DNA from: Pandoraea sp.
GTDB taxonomy: Bacteria > Pseudomonadota > Gammaproteobacteria > Burkholderiales > Burkholderiaceae
DNA length: 64,000 bases
NCBI RefSeq assembly: GCF_004297875.1
Contig: NZ_SCSK01000006.1
Location: 247,488-311,487 of the forward strand
Reading direction: 5' to 3'
Shown here: in pieces, positions 22,448 to 31,419 of the stretch
How the letters are laid out: each line of letters opens with the position of its first letter
Numbering within the stretch: the stretch's first letter is position 1
Translations under genes and position numbers: made by a program
The notes under the pieces: model-generated
Seen by the model: the letters and a program-made list of their open reading frames with translations, nothing else
What the model was told of the DNA's origin: nothing
Databases searched by the model: none

Positions 22448-22708
22448 TCAGGCTGCCGGGACCACCGTGACCACGTGTTTCTTGGCTGCGCCCTTGATGG
22501 CGAACTGCACGTGTCCATCGGTCAGTGCATAGAGCGTGTGGTCCTTGCCGATGCCGACGTTTTCGCCAGCATGCAAGCGCGTACCACGCTGCCGCACGAT
22601 GATGCTGCCAGCGTTGATCGCCTGGCCGCCATAAACCTTCACGCCGAGCCGCTTCGACTCGGAATCGCGGCCGTTACGGGACGAACCGCCTGCTTTCTTA
22701 TGTGCCAT
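22448..22708 (-). CDS. rpmA: 50S ribosomal protein L27
   Basis: Ribosomal protein near the peptidyl-transferase centre. 86 residues. It begins [19 protein letters not shown], the classic L27 start, so no N-terminal propeptide is present (unlike Firmicutes). Followed by a terminator; preceded by rplU with a 31-base gap. Confidence 0.98.
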   Translation of the reverse strand: MAHKKAGGSSRNGRDSESKRLGVKVYGGQAINAGSIIVRQRGTRLHAGENVGIGKDHTLYALTDGHVQFAIKGAAKKHVVTVVPAA

Positions 22709-22739
22709 GGTTTGACTCCTTTCCTTGCACGCGTATCGA

Positions 22740-23051
22740 TTAAGCCACGATGCTGTCGATGCGCAGCTCGGTATAGTTCTGGCGATGACCCTGATGCTTC
22801 TGGTAGTGCTTGCGGCGGCGCATCTTGAAAATCTTCACCTTCGGATGACGGCCTTGGGCAACCACGGTTGCCTTGACGGAAGCCCCACTCACCAAGGGTG
22901 CGCCGAACTGGATCGATTCACCTTCGCCCACTGCGAGCACTTGGTCGAGCGTGATTTCAGCGCCAATGTCTGCCAGTATCTGTTCTACTTTCAGTTTTTC
23001 GCCGGCGGCAACCTTATACTGCTTGCCGCCAGTTTTTATGACTGCGTACAT
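22740..23051 (-). CDS. rplU: 50S ribosomal protein L21
   Basis: 23S-rRNA-binding ribosomal protein. 103 residues, exactly the usual length, starting [14 protein letters not shown]. The frame is open four codons further, but GAGG before 23051 and family length fix the start. The C-terminal segment [20 protein letters not shown] matches L21. It is the first gene of rplU-rpmA(-obgE-proB), behind a strong promoter. Confidence 0.98.
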   Translation of the reverse strand: MYAVIKTGGKQYKVAAGEKLKVEQILADIGAEITLDQVLAVGEGESIQFGAPLVSGASVKATVVAQGRHPKVKIFKMRRRKHYQKHQGHRQNYTELRIDSIVA

Positions 23052-23106
23052 TGCGAACCTCACTCATAAACAAGAATTTTTCGCGCGAACGCACGAAAAC
23101 GCGTGA

Positions 23107-23135
23107 TTATACAGAGATTTCCCTTTGCCGTCAAA
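23107..23135 (-). promoter_or_regulatory. Near-consensus promoter of rplU-rpmA
   Basis: On the minus strand TTGACG (23130-23135), exactly 17 bp, then TATAAT (23107-23112). The bases after the -10 are G+C-rich (CACGCG), a discriminator typical of stringently controlled ribosomal promoters. Confidence 0.85.
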
Positions 23136-23194
23136 GACTTCCGCCGATTCCCCCTGTCTCTTGCCGGCGCACGCCAAGAGACGCCGCTCCACTA

Positions 23195-23200
23195 TATAAT
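23195..23200 (+). promoter_or_regulatory. -10 hexamer upstream of ispB
   Basis: TATAAT 35 bases before the proposed ispB start, in the divergent rplU/ispB region. No good -35 is visible. Confidence 0.45.
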
Positions 23201-23234
23201 TTGGACGTTTTTTCGCTCTCCCTGACTTTCGACC

Positions 23235-24215
23235 TTGACTGCTCCGACCCCCTCACAGAATCCGCTGGCGATCATTGCCGATGACATGCGTCGAGTGGAT
23301 CATGTGATCCGTGACCGCCTGGCCTCGCAAGTCGTCCTGATCAATCAGATCTCCGAGTACATCATCAGCGCCGGCGGCAAGCGCCTTCGACCAGCCCTGC
23401 TGCTGCTGGCAGCCGGCGCTCTGGACGTCAAGACGCCGCACCGGCATGAACTCGCCGCGGTCATCGAATTCATTCACACCGCGACGCTGCTGCACGACGA
23501 TGTGGTCGACGAGTCGGATCTGCGGCGCGGCAAGAAAACAGCCAACGCCCTCTTCGGTAACGCAGCGTCGGTGCTGGTGGGCGATTTCCTTTATTCCCGG
23601 GCTTTCCAGATGATGGTCGGGGTCGACAACATGCGCATCATGCAGATCCTGTCGAACGCCACCAACGTGATTGCCGAGGGCGAGGTGCTGCAGCTGCTCA
23701 ATATGCACGACCCGGATGTCGACGAGGTCCGCTATTTGCAGGTCATTCGCTACAAGACAGCCAAGCTGTTCGAGGCCGCCACGCAGATTGCCGCAGTGCT
23801 GGCCGGCGTCGACGCCGCAACGGAATCCGCCCTGGCCGAGTTCGGCGGCCGCCTGGGTACGGCGTTCCAGTTGATGGACGATTGGCTCGATTATGCCGGC
23901 AGCAGTGATGCGATGGGCAAGAACGCCGGCGACGATCTGCGCGAAGGCAAGCCGACGCTTCCGCTGATTCATGTAATCCAGCACGGCACCCCCGAGCAGC
24001 AGGCGATGGCCAAGGCCGCAATCGAGCATGGCGGCGTCGAGAATTTCCAGGCCATCCTCGACGCCGTGATGCAAACCGGCGCGCTTGATTACACGCTGCG
24101 CCGAGCCGAACAGGAGGCTAACGCCGCAGCCGCAGCAATTTCTTTTCTTCCCAGTTCCCCTTACAAAGAAACTTTGCTAGAATTATGCTCTTCTTCAACG
24201 GCGCGCCGATCCTGA
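23235..24215 (+). CDS. ispB: Octaprenyl diphosphate synthase
   Basis: Trans-prenyltransferase that makes the ubiquinone side chain. 326 residues. The first aspartate-rich motif is LLHDDVVDESDLRRGK (near 86-101) and the second is QLMDDWLDYAG (near 212-222) followed by GKNAGDDLREGKPTLPL. Chain length (C40) is inferred from family and context. Start uncertain: the TTG at 23235 gives an N terminus like relatives (MTAPTPSQNPLAIIADDMRR) but has no clear ribosome-binding site; the next in-frame ATG is at 23286. Works in the same pathway as coq7 further along the window. Confidence 0.93.
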   Translation: MTAPTPSQNPLAIIADDMRRVDHVIRDRLASQVVLINQISEYIISAGGKRLRPALLLLAAGALDVKTPHRHELAAVIEFIHTATLLHDDVVDESDLRRGKKTANALFGNAASVLVGDFLYSRAFQMMVGVDNMRIMQILSNATNVIAEGEVLQLLNMHDPDVDEVRYLQVIRYKTAKLFEAATQIAAVLAGVDAATESALAEFGGRLGTAFQLMDDWLDYAGSSDAMGKNAGDDLREGKPTLPLIHVIQHGTPEQQAMAKAAIEHGGVENFQAILDAVMQTGALDYTLRRAEQEANAAAAAISFLPSSPYKETLLELCSSSTARRS

Positions 24216-24225
24216 GCGCGCCGTT
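24197..24225 (+). terminator. Hairpin across the ispB stop codon
   Basis: Perfect 10-bp stem AACGGCGCGC / GCGCGCCGTT whose 9-base loop contains the ispB TGA. Only TGTCTT follows before the tRNA gene, so termination would be partial. Confidence 0.45.
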
Positions 24226-24230
24226 GTCTT

Positions 24231-24307
24231 CGGGGTGTAGCTTAGCCTGGTAGAGCGCTACGTTCGGGACGTAGAGGCCGGAGGTTCGAATCCTCTCACC
24301 CCGACCA
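24231..24307 (+). tRNA. tRNA-Pro (anticodon CGG)
   Basis: 77-nt cloverleaf. The acceptor arm CGGGGTG pairs with CACCCCG, the anticodon loop TTCGGGA carries CGG at 24265-24267, the T-arm loop is GTTCGAATC, and the 3' CCA is encoded. It reads CCG proline codons. It lies 15 bases after ispB and is followed by a terminator. No integrase or att duplication is visible next to it. Confidence 0.97.
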
Positions 24308-24360
24308 GATTTTCAGTGTTTTGAATTGCCGACGTCGGTTGTTTGTTCGGCGAATTCCGT

Positions 24361-24402
24361 AAAGCGGCTTGGGTATGTATATCCCAGGCCGTTTTGCTTT
24401 TT
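24361..24402 (+). terminator. Terminator after tRNA-Pro
   Basis: CGGCTTGGG pairs with CCCAGGCCG (one G-T pair) around an 8-base loop, flanked by A and T runs and followed by TTTTGCTTTTT. Confidence 0.8.
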
Positions 24403-24460
24403 CGCGTCTGCTATAGTTTCAGCCAATACAACTTAAGCGCCCTTGGGCGCAACACGCCGC

Positions 24461-25765
24461 TTGGAATCCCTTCCGTTATGGGCGCAACTCGGCGCCATCG
24501 TCCTGCTGCTTTGCGTTTCAGGTTTCTTTTCGATTTCGGAAACCAGCATGATGGCGCTCAACCGCCACCGTCTCAAGCATCTGGTCAAGACGGGGCGGCG
24601 TGGCGCCCGCACGACGCAGGGCTTGCTGCAGCAAACCGAGGAATTGCTCAGCGTGATCCTGATTGGCAACAACGTGATCAACACGGTGCTGCCCGTGCTC
24701 ACTACCTCGATCGCGCTGCGCTACTTTGGCAATGATGGCATCGTCCTATCGATCGCCACCGCACTCATCGCGTTCCTGATCATCGTGTTTTGCGAGATCG
24801 GCCCTAAAGTAGTCGGCGCAACCTATCCGGAGCGCATCGCACTGCCGGCCAGTCTGGCGATCAAGCCGCTGATGCGCGTTACTCAGCCGTTCGTCTGGGC
24901 CGTCAATCTACTGGTCAGGACACTGCTGCGTCTGATCGGCATCGATACGCGCAAAGCGTCCGCAGAGCAGCGCATGAGCACGGAAGAGCTGCGCACCCTG
25001 GTGCTGGAGGCGGGCAATTACATGCCCACCAAACACCGTAGCATCCTGCTGAATTTGTTCGACCTGGAGAATATCTCCGTCAACGACGTCATGATCCCCC
25101 GCGCCCGTATCGAGGCGCTTGATTTATCGGCTCCGCTCGAGTCGATCCTGCAGCAGCTCGAAACCTGTTACCACAATAAACTGCCGGTCTACGAAGGCGA
25201 CATCGATCGCATCGTTGGCGTGCTGCATGTGCGCAAGACCCTGAGCGCCCTGCGCCACCATGAAGATCTCAGCATCGATACGCTGCGCGAGCTGCTCACC
25301 GATCCCTACTTCATCCCGAGCGACACCCCTGCGTTCCGCCAGTTGCAATACTTTCAGGAAAACCATCAGCGAATCGGGCTGGTGGTCAATGAATATGGCG
25401 AGGTCGAGGGACTGCTGACGACGGAAGACATCATCGAAGAGTTGATCGGCGAATTCACCACGAGTATCCCGGGCCTCGCCAGCGGTCGCTCGGGCTGGAG
25501 CGATCAGGCCGAATGCCTGGTCGGTGGCGGCAGTTCGCTGCGCGACCTGAACCGGCGGCTCGGCCTGCATTTCCCGCTCACCGGCCCCAAGACGCTCAAC
25601 GGCCTGATTCTGGAAGTGCTGCGAGAAATCCCTGAAGCCAGTATCTGCCTGGAAATCGACGGATGCCGGATGGAAATCGTGCAAATCGCCAACCAGGCGA
25701 TCAAGACGGTTCGACTCTTCAAGCCGAAGCAGAGCCCAACCGGCGCTACCGGGCATTCGGCATAA
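24461..25765 (+). CDS. CNNM/CorC (HlyC)-family transmembrane protein
   Basis: About 434 residues. The N-terminal DUF21 membrane domain (about 1-190) contains a GFFSISETSMMALNRHRLKHLV segment and several helices. A pair of CBS domains follows (about 205-335, with NDVMIPRARIEALDL and GLLTTEDIIEELIGE), then a C-terminal CorC/HlyC transporter-associated domain. This is the CorB/CNNM architecture linked to Mg2+/Co2+ transport; calling it a haemolysin is historical. The start is probably TTG at 24461 (MESLPLWAQL); the frame is open to a TTG at 24443. No ATG is available near the conserved N terminus. Confidence 0.87.
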   Translation: MESLPLWAQLGAIVLLLCVSGFFSISETSMMALNRHRLKHLVKTGRRGARTTQGLLQQTEELLSVILIGNNVINTVLPVLTTSIALRYFGNDGIVLSIATALIAFLIIVFCEIGPKVVGATYPERIALPASLAIKPLMRVTQPFVWAVNLLVRTLLRLIGIDTRKASAEQRMSTEELRTLVLEAGNYMPTKHRSILLNLFDLENISVNDVMIPRARIEALDLSAPLESILQQLETCYHNKLPVYEGDIDRIVGVLHVRKTLSALRHHEDLSIDTLRELLTDPYFIPSDTPAFRQLQYFQENHQRIGLVVNEYGEVEGLLTTEDIIEELIGEFTTSIPGLASGRSGWSDQAECLVGGGSSLRDLNRRLGLHFPLTGPKTLNGLILEVLREIPEASICLEIDGCRMEIVQIANQAIKTVRLFKPKQSPTGATGHSA

Positions 25766-25933
25766 ATCGGAGTCGGCCCGATTTACACGCCGGGTCGCCA
25801 CCGCCAGACTGGAGCGCCTCGCGATTCAGGCGTTGCCCATCAGCTGTCATGCCATTTCGTTGCCTTTACGCCGCTACCCAAACGCTCCCGTCTCCACCAC
25901 TTGGCCTCGCGACCGACTCGCGCGACGAGCGCC

Positions 25934-27148
25934 ATGAGTGATCCGCGAACCCTGTCGCGCCCGGCGCTCGACGACGGCACCCAAACGCCCGCCGTGCGTC
26001 TGCTCAACGACCTGTTGCAACGCTGCGCCGCCCAGGGAGCATCCGACATTCACTTCGAGCCCTATGAGCAGGTCTACCGGGTCCGCGCGCGGATCGATGG
26101 CGTGCTCCATGAGATCGCCACCCCCCCGAACGCTCTGCGCGACGCGCTGTCGACTCGGCTCAAAGTGCTCTCCCGGCTGGATATCGCCGAACGGCGACTT
26201 CCCCAGGATGGCCGCATGACGCTCACCGCAGCGGGACGCGCGATCGACTGCCGGGTCAGCACCTTGCCGACACTGTTTGGCGAAAAAATCGTCGTGCGCC
26301 TGCTCGACACCAGTGCAGCACAACTGGAAATCGGCGCCCTCGGTTACGAGCCCTCGCAATTGAGTCTTCTGAATACCGCAATACAGCGTCCCTACGGCAT
26401 GATTCTGGTGACCGGGCCGACTGGCAGCGGAAAAACCGTATCGTTGTATGCGTGCCTGCGGCAATTGAACGCCCCCGATCGCAACATCGCCACGGTGGAA
26501 GACCCCGCAGAAATCCACCTCCCCGGCATCAATCAGGTGAATATCAACGAGAAAGCCGGCTTGACGTTCGCCACGGCGCTGCGCGCGTTTCTTCGTCAGG
26601 ATCCGGATGTGCTGATGGTCGGCGAAATTCGCGATGCGGAAACCGCCGATATTGCGGTCAAAGCCGCGCAGACCGGTCATCTGGTCTTATCGACCCTGCA
26701 CACCAACGACGCGCCGGGCGCCGTCACCCGACTGCTGAACATGGGCGTCGCCCCGTTCAACCTGGCCTCGGCGCTGTTGCTGGTCTCGGCGCAACGCCTG
26801 GTGCGCAAGCTTTGCGAACATTGCCGCGCACCGGCCGAACTGAGCGCCAACGTGTTAAGAGCAGCCGGCTTGCCATCAATCGCCGAAGGAAGTTCATCCG
26901 GGTATGGCTACCGTCCGGTCGGCTGTGACGCTTGCCTGGGCTCCGGGTACCGCGGCCGCACAGGCATCCATCAAGTGATGCCCACCTCGGAGGCGATTCG
27001 CCAATTGATGCTCAGTGAAGCCGGCACCCAGCAAATCGCGGCACAAGCCTGCCGGGAAGGTGCCGAGACTTTGCGGCAGGCAGGTCTGAAAAAGGTGATG
27101 CGCGGCGAAACCAGCCTTGAGGAAATCATCGCGGCCACTCATGCCTGA
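25934..27148 (+). CDS. pilB: Type IV pilus/type II secretion assembly ATPase (PilB/GspE family)
   Basis: Hexameric ATPase that drives pilin polymerisation with PilC. 404 residues, clearly shorter than the roughly 570 of Pseudomonas PilB because the N-terminal N1 domain is absent. N2 begins near VRLLNDLLQRCAAQGASDIHFEP. Walker A GPTGSGKT is near 161-168; the Walker B region DPDVLMVGEIRDAETADIA and the His box TGHLVLSTLHTNDA follow. A tetracysteine zinc site (CEHC near 294-297, CDAC near 331-334) is typical of PilB/GspE. Neighbours pilC and pilD overlap downstream, supporting a pilus role. No major pilin gene is in the window. Confidence 0.9.
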   Translation: MSDPRTLSRPALDDGTQTPAVRLLNDLLQRCAAQGASDIHFEPYEQVYRVRARIDGVLHEIATPPNALRDALSTRLKVLSRLDIAERRLPQDGRMTLTAAGRAIDCRVSTLPTLFGEKIVVRLLDTSAAQLEIGALGYEPSQLSLLNTAIQRPYGMILVTGPTGSGKTVSLYACLRQLNAPDRNIATVEDPAEIHLPGINQVNINEKAGLTFATALRAFLRQDPDVLMVGEIRDAETADIAVKAAQTGHLVLSTLHTNDAPGAVTRLLNMGVAPFNLASALLLVSAQRLVRKLCEHCRAPAELSANVLRAAGLPSIAEGSSSGYGYRPVGCDACLGSGYRGRTGIHQVMPTSEAIRQLMLSEAGTQQIAAQACREGAETLRQAGLKKVMRGETSLEEIIAATHA

Positions 27149-28355
27149 GACCCAACCGCTCAAGCAATTTTCGTGGATCGGCCGCGACGCGGCCGGGCAA
27201 GTCGCGCAGGGCCAGATCGAGGCGGCCGGCGAGGCGGCAGCGCGGGTATTGCTGCGCCAGCGTGGCATTCAGGCGATCACGCTGCAATCGCCACGGCCAG
27301 TGCGCGAGGCACGGCGATCGAGAGTACGCCGCCGGGACATCGCGTTCTTCACGCGCCAGTTGGGGACGCTGCTCAAAGCCGGCATTCCACTGCTGCCCGC
27401 GCTACGCGTCATCGGCCGAGGTCACGACAATCCGGGCTTCGCTCGTTTGATCGGTCAAATTCACGACGATATCGCGAGCGGTTGCGGGCTGGCGGATGCC
27501 TTCTTGCGACACCCGAAGCATTTCGACACGCTGTATTGCCACATGTTGGCCGCTGGCGAGCAGGGTGGCATTCTCGACGACATGCTCGAGCAACTGGCGA
27601 TCTACCAGGAGAAAAACCTGGCGCTGCGCGGCAAGCTGCGCGCAGCCGCCACCTATCCCGCCGCCGTGCTGCTGCTGGCCGTCGGTATCACGATCGCCAT
27701 GCTGCTGTGGGTCATTCCCGCCTTCGAAGACATGTTCTCCAGCTTCGGGGCCGAGCTACCGGCCTTGACCAAAAACCTCATCGCAGCATCACACGCGCTC
27801 GCCGACCACTCGCTCTGGCTCGGCAGCGGCGTCCTTGGCCTCGTTGCAGCGGTGTCGATCGGCTGGCGCCACTTTCCTTCGCTACGCAACCTCGCCGACC
27901 GCGTCTGGCTACGCATCCCGTTGTTCGGCGCAATTGCGCGGCAGGCGATATTGGCGCGCTGGAGCCGCACGCTCGCGACGTTATTTGCATCCGGCGTGCC
28001 GCTGGTCGATGCGCTCAGTGCGACAGCCGGCGTCTGCGGCAACATCATTTATGCCGATGCTACCCGGCAGATCCAGACGGCCATTCAGAGCGGCGCCGCG
28101 CTGACCCGCGCCATGACCGATAGCGCCTGTTTTTCCCCGCTCGTGCTGCAAATGGCCGCAATCGGTGAGGAATCGGGTACACTCGACCGCATGCTGATCA
28201 AGGTTGCGGACATTCTGGAAGATGAAGTCAGCCGTGCCGTTGCGTCCATGTCCACTCTCATCGAGCCGATCATCATCGTGACGCTCGGCGTGCTGATCGG
28301 CGGCATGGTAATCGCCATGTACCTCCCTATCTTCAAACTTGGCCAAGTCGTGTGA
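27141..28355 (+). CDS. pilC: Type IV pilus/type II secretion inner-membrane platform protein
   Basis: Polytopic GspF-family protein forming the membrane platform on which PilB acts. 404 residues with two GspF repeats: the first around RRDIAFFTRQLGTLLKAGIPLLPAL (near 62-85), the second around RWSRTLATLFASGVPLVDALS (near 275-295). Membrane helices are at about 165-190 (AAVLLLAVGITIAMLLWVIPAF), about 215-235 and at the C terminus (IIIVTLGVLIGGMVIAMYLPI). The ATG at 27141 overlaps the end of pilB by eight bases; a TTG at 27117 is a poor alternative. Confidence 0.92.
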   Translation: MPETQPLKQFSWIGRDAAGQVAQGQIEAAGEAAARVLLRQRGIQAITLQSPRPVREARRSRVRRRDIAFFTRQLGTLLKAGIPLLPALRVIGRGHDNPGFARLIGQIHDDIASGCGLADAFLRHPKHFDTLYCHMLAAGEQGGILDDMLEQLAIYQEKNLALRGKLRAAATYPAAVLLLAVGITIAMLLWVIPAFEDMFSSFGAELPALTKNLIAASHALADHSLWLGSGVLGLVAAVSIGWRHFPSLRNLADRVWLRIPLFGAIARQAILARWSRTLATLFASGVPLVDALSATAGVCGNIIYADATRQIQTAIQSGAALTRAMTDSACFSPLVLQMAAIGEESGTLDRMLIKVADILEDEVSRAVASMSTLIEPIIIVTLGVLIGGMVIAMYLPIFKLGQVV

Positions 28356-29248
28356 TGCTTCACGAGATCGTTGAGCCCGTCTTGATCGACCGGTTGGCGA
28401 CGCTGCCGCCGCCTTGGCGGTACGGTCTGGCTGGATTGGTCGGGCTGCTCATCGGCAGCTTTCTGAACGTTGTCATTCACCGCCTGCCGCGCATGCTCGA
28501 GCGTGCCTGGCAGGCCGAGCTTGAAGAACTTGGCGGCGGCACCCCCGGGCGCGTCCCGGTCCAAGCCGAACCGCCCTACAATCTGTGGCACCCGGGCTCT
28601 TCCTGCCCCGCCTGCGGCCATCGGTTGCGGCCATGGGAGAATATTCCACTGGTCAGTTTCATTATCCTGCGCGGCCGCTGCAGCGCCTGCCGGCAGGCGA
28701 TTGCCCGACGTTACCCGGCGGTGGAATCGCTCAGCGCAGCCCTCAGCGTGCTGGTTGTGTGGCAGTTGGGTGCCACCTGGCAGGGCGTGGCCGCGCTTGG
28801 ACTGACCTATGCATTGATCGCGCTGGCCTTTATCGACACCGACACGCAACTGCTGCCCGATTGCCTGACGCTGCCGCTGCTGTGGGCTGGCTTGCTATGT
28901 AATCTGGCGGGACTCTTCGTTCCTCTGCGAGACGCGGTACTGGGCGCGATGGGCGGCTATCTCAGCTTATGGCTGGTCTACTGGATATTCCGCCTGCTGC
29001 GCGGCAAGGAGGGCATGGGGTACGGCGACTTCAAGCTGCTCGCGGCATTGGGCGCCTGGCTCGGTTGGGCCGTGTTGCCTCAGATCGTGCTGATATCGTC
29101 GATCTCAGGCGCTGCGATCGGCATCGCCGCGGTGCTGACCGGGCGCCAGGCACGGCACGAACCGATACCGTTCGGACCATTTTTGGCCGCGGCGGGAATG
29201 CTGACACTGCTGACCGGCAACCTGGCCGGGCGCTGGCTGACAATCTAG
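28355..29248 (+). CDS. pilD: Prepilin leader peptidase and N-methyltransferase
   Basis: Bifunctional membrane aspartyl protease that cleaves prepilin leaders and methylates the new N terminus. 297 residues. The cytoplasmic methyltransferase loop has the zinc tetracysteine: Cys84, Cys87, Cys109 and Cys112. The catalytic aspartates are Asp161 ([11 protein letters not shown]) and Asp225 (GYGDFK). About eight membrane helices. The ATG at 28355 shares its first base with the pilC stop; a GTG one codon upstream is possible. Confidence 0.94.
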   Translation: MLHEIVEPVLIDRLATLPPPWRYGLAGLVGLLIGSFLNVVIHRLPRMLERAWQAELEELGGGTPGRVPVQAEPPYNLWHPGSSCPACGHRLRPWENIPLVSFIILRGRCSACRQAIARRYPAVESLSAALSVLVVWQLGATWQGVAALGLTYALIALAFIDTDTQLLPDCLTLPLLWAGLLCNLAGLFVPLRDAVLGAMGGYLSLWLVYWIFRLLRGKEGMGYGDFKLLAALGAWLGWAVLPQIVLISSISGAAIGIAAVLTGRQARHEPIPFGPFLAAAGMLTLLTGNLAGRWLTI

Positions 29249-29261
29249 AGGGCCCGTCCTT

Positions 29262-29909
29262 ATGCTCACGATCGGCTTGACTGGCGGCATCGGCAGCGGC
29301 AAAACGACCGTTGCCGATCTGTTTGCCGCGCATGGCGTCGCAATCATTGATACCGATCTGATTGCACATCGCATCACCGCACCGGGCGGTGCGGCGATGC
29401 CGGCAATCCAGCTTGCGTTCGGCCCGACGGTCGTCGCACACGACGGCTCGCTCGACCGCGCCCGCATGCGCGCGCTGGCATTCTCCAACCCGCAAGCCAA
29501 AGCACGTCTGGAGACCATCACACATCCGTTGATTCGCGCTGAAGCCGAGCGTGAGGCCGCCGAGGCGGTCGGGCCCTATCTGATCTTCGTCGTTCCGCTA
29601 TTGGTAGAGTCGGGCCGCTGGACCGACCGCGTCGACCGCGTGTTGGTCGTCGACTGCCCGGAGGCCGTGCAGATCGAGCGAGTCATGCGGCGCAACGACT
29701 TCACCCGCGACCAGGTGGAGGCCATCATGGCCCAGCAGGCAACACGCGAGGCGCGTCTGGCTGCCGCGCATGACGTGATCGTCAACGATGGCGCCACCGC
29801 CAGTCTGAACAGCGAGGTGAGCCGACTGCACGAGCGGTACCTCAAACTGGCCAGCGCCAAGCAGGATCGAGAGCGGGCCGGCGTCGATAACAGCTCACCG
29901 CCGCGATGA
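29262..29909 (+). CDS. coaE: Dephospho-CoA kinase
   Basis: Last step of coenzyme A synthesis: phosphorylates dephospho-CoA. 215 residues. P-loop [12 protein letters not shown] at residues 6-17, followed by the CoaE motif [16 protein letters not shown] and the lid/substrate segments [20 protein letters not shown]. It starts 13 bases after pilD; the pilBCD-coaE-zapD-yacG order is conserved in proteobacteria. The C-terminal 15 residues are hydrophilic and variable. Confidence 0.96.
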   Translation: MLTIGLTGGIGSGKTTVADLFAAHGVAIIDTDLIAHRITAPGGAAMPAIQLAFGPTVVAHDGSLDRARMRALAFSNPQAKARLETITHPLIRAEAEREAAEAVGPYLIFVVPLLVESGRWTDRVDRVLVVDCPEAVQIERVMRRNDFTRDQVEAIMAQQATREARLAAAHDVIVNDGATASLNSEVSRLHERYLKLASAKQDRERAGVDNSSPPR

Positions 29910-29916
29910 ATGCGGA

Positions 29917-29946
29917 TTGCACGTGCGAGGATTCCGGCATTAGAAT
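29917..29946 (+). promoter_or_regulatory. Candidate promoter of zapD-yacG
   Basis: TTGCAC (29917-29922), an 18-bp spacer and TAGAAT (29941-29946), ending 44 bases before the zapD start. Confidence 0.4.
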
Positions 29947-29990
29947 GACGGCATCATAAAAGTGCAGCGATAACCCAAAGGCCAACGCGT

Positions 29991-30746
29991 TTGATTCTGT
30001 ACGAATATCCGCTTAACGAACGCATGCGCACACTGCTGCGGCTGGAGGAGCTGTTCGGGCGATTCGCTTTTTTCCTTGACCAGGAGCATCCGCTGGAACA
30101 CCATGCGGCGCTGATGACCCTGTTCGAAATCGCTGATATAGCGGGCCGCTCCGACCTGAAGTCGGAGCTTGCGAAAGAGCTCGAGCGCCAGCGCCAGACG
30201 CTGCTCGCTTATCGTGGCAATCCGGATATCGAGACCACCACGCTTGAAACCCTGCTGGGGGAAGTCGAGCGCTCGCTTGGCAACTTGAATCAGATTCCCG
30301 GCAAACCCGGCCAGCATCTGAATGACAATGAGTGGCTCTCCAGCATCCGGAGTCGCTCGGTGATTCCTGGCGGCACCTGTCGGTTCGATTTGCCCTCCTA
30401 CTACGCTTGGCGTCACAACGTCGCCGAACAGCGTCGCGCAGACATCGCAAAATGGATGGCGCCACTCCTGCCGCTACGCGACGCGCTAACACTCGTGCTC
30501 GGCCTGGCTCGCGAATCCGGTCAAGCGAGCAAGGTGATGGCCCAGCAGGGCAGCTACCAGCAAATGCTGACGGGTCGCGTGTATCACCTGATGCAGGTCC
30601 GCGTGAGCCCCGAACTCGGCATGATTCCCGAGGCCAGCGCCAATAAGTACATGCTTTGGGTGCGCTTCACCAGCCAGGATGGCGACCTCAGGCCGCGCCC
30701 CGTAGACAGCGACGTGCCATTTTTGCTGACCTTGTGTAACCTTTGA
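29991..30746 (+). CDS. zapD: Cell division protein ZapD (Z-ring associated)
   Basis: Cytoplasmic protein that cross-links FtsZ protofilaments. 251 residues, all-alpha N-terminal half and beta-rich C-terminal half, as in the family. It begins [22 protein letters not shown] and ends [10 protein letters not shown], both characteristic. [24 protein letters not shown] (about 123-146) is a conserved core segment. The start codon is TTG; no ATG lies near the conserved N terminus. Its partner ftsZ is about 8.6 kb downstream in the window. Confidence 0.93.
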   Translation: MILYEYPLNERMRTLLRLEELFGRFAFFLDQEHPLEHHAALMTLFEIADIAGRSDLKSELAKELERQRQTLLAYRGNPDIETTTLETLLGEVERSLGNLNQIPGKPGQHLNDNEWLSSIRSRSVIPGGTCRFDLPSYYAWRHNVAEQRRADIAKWMAPLLPLRDALTLVLGLARESGQASKVMAQQGSYQQMLTGRVYHLMQVRVSPELGMIPEASANKYMLWVRFTSQDGDLRPRPVDSDVPFLLTLCNL

Positions 30747-30768
30747 GTTTTGACGGTTGAGCTAACCG

Positions 30769-30960
30769 ATGGTCACGACTGTTGCTTGTCCCACTTGCGG
30801 GAAAAAGGTGGTGTGGCGAGCGGAAAATCGCTTCCGCCCTTTTTGTTCGGAACGCTGCAAACAAATCGATCTCGGCGCCTGGGCAACTGAAAAATACAGC
30901 ATCCCGGCCGACGCGCCGGAAGATGTCCCCGAGGACGAGTCCCGCAATCCGCTGAACTGA
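30769..30960 (+). CDS. yacG: DNA gyrase inhibitor YacG
   Basis: 63-residue zinc protein. The four zinc-binding cysteines are Cys7, Cys10, Cys26 and Cys30 (ACPTCGK and [12 protein letters not shown]), the fold known to bind GyrB and block DNA binding. The acidic C-terminal tail is variable. It follows zapD by 22 bases. Convergent with the Nudix gene, whose stop is 27 bases away. Confidence 0.95.
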   Translation: MVTTVACPTCGKKVVWRAENRFRPFCSERCKQIDLGAWATEKYSIPADAPEDVPEDESRNPLN

Positions 30961-30987
30961 AGCGCCTATATCGCGCGACGCGACCGG

Positions 30988-31419
30988 TCAGGCGGCCGTG
31001 CGTTCGTCCTGCAACCAAGCCAGCGCCGGCATCGCTGCCGGCAACAACGGTGCAAGCCCGACCGGCAGCGTCTGCCATGCCAGCGCCTGACCTTCCCGGC
31101 CATGTGGTTCGCCTTGCCATGCGGTGACCTTGCAGAAATGCAGGCGAACATAGGCATGCGGATAGTCGTGCTCCAATACCCGCCAGCGCTCGCTGACTTG
31201 CACGCTCACGCCCAATTCCTCCTGCAGCTCCCGCGCAAGGGCTTGCTCGACGGTCTCTCCGGACTCGAGTTTGCCGCCTGGAAACTCCCAATAGCCTGCG
31301 TACGGCTTGCCGGGCGGTCGCTGGCCGAGCAAGACCTCGCCGCTGGGCTTGATCATCACACCGACCGCGACTTCGGTGATCGGGCGCGCAGGCACCGAAG
31401 CGGATGCGATTGTATTCAT
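30988..31419 (-). CDS. MutT-like Nudix hydrolase (8-oxo-dGTP diphosphatase type)
   Basis: 143 residues. The Nudix box GGKLESGETVEQALARELQE (continuing EELG) spans about residues 48-70 with all the conserved Glu residues. Surrounding segments LLGQRPPGKPYAGYWEFPGGK resemble MutT, so sanitation of oxidised nucleotides is likely but not proven. The ATG overlaps the stop of the upstream DUF815 ATPase gene in an ATGA, which points to translational coupling. Confidence 0.88.
   Translation of the reverse strand: MNTIASASVPARPITEVAVGVMIKPSGEVLLGQRPPGKPYAGYWEFPGGKLESGETVEQALARELQEELGVSVQVSERWRVLEHDYPHAYVRLHFCKVTAWQGEPHGREGQALAWQTLPVGLAPLLPAAMPALAWLQDERTAA

Noticed and set aside
24231..24307. tRNA-Pro as a phage or island attachment site
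   Set aside because: No duplicated 3' tRNA end, integrase or change in composition follows; the next genes are core genes.
25763..25785. TAAATCGG / CCGATTTA hairpin at the end of the CorC-like gene as terminator
   Set aside because: The stem overlaps the stop codon but no T run follows, so I do not call it a terminator.
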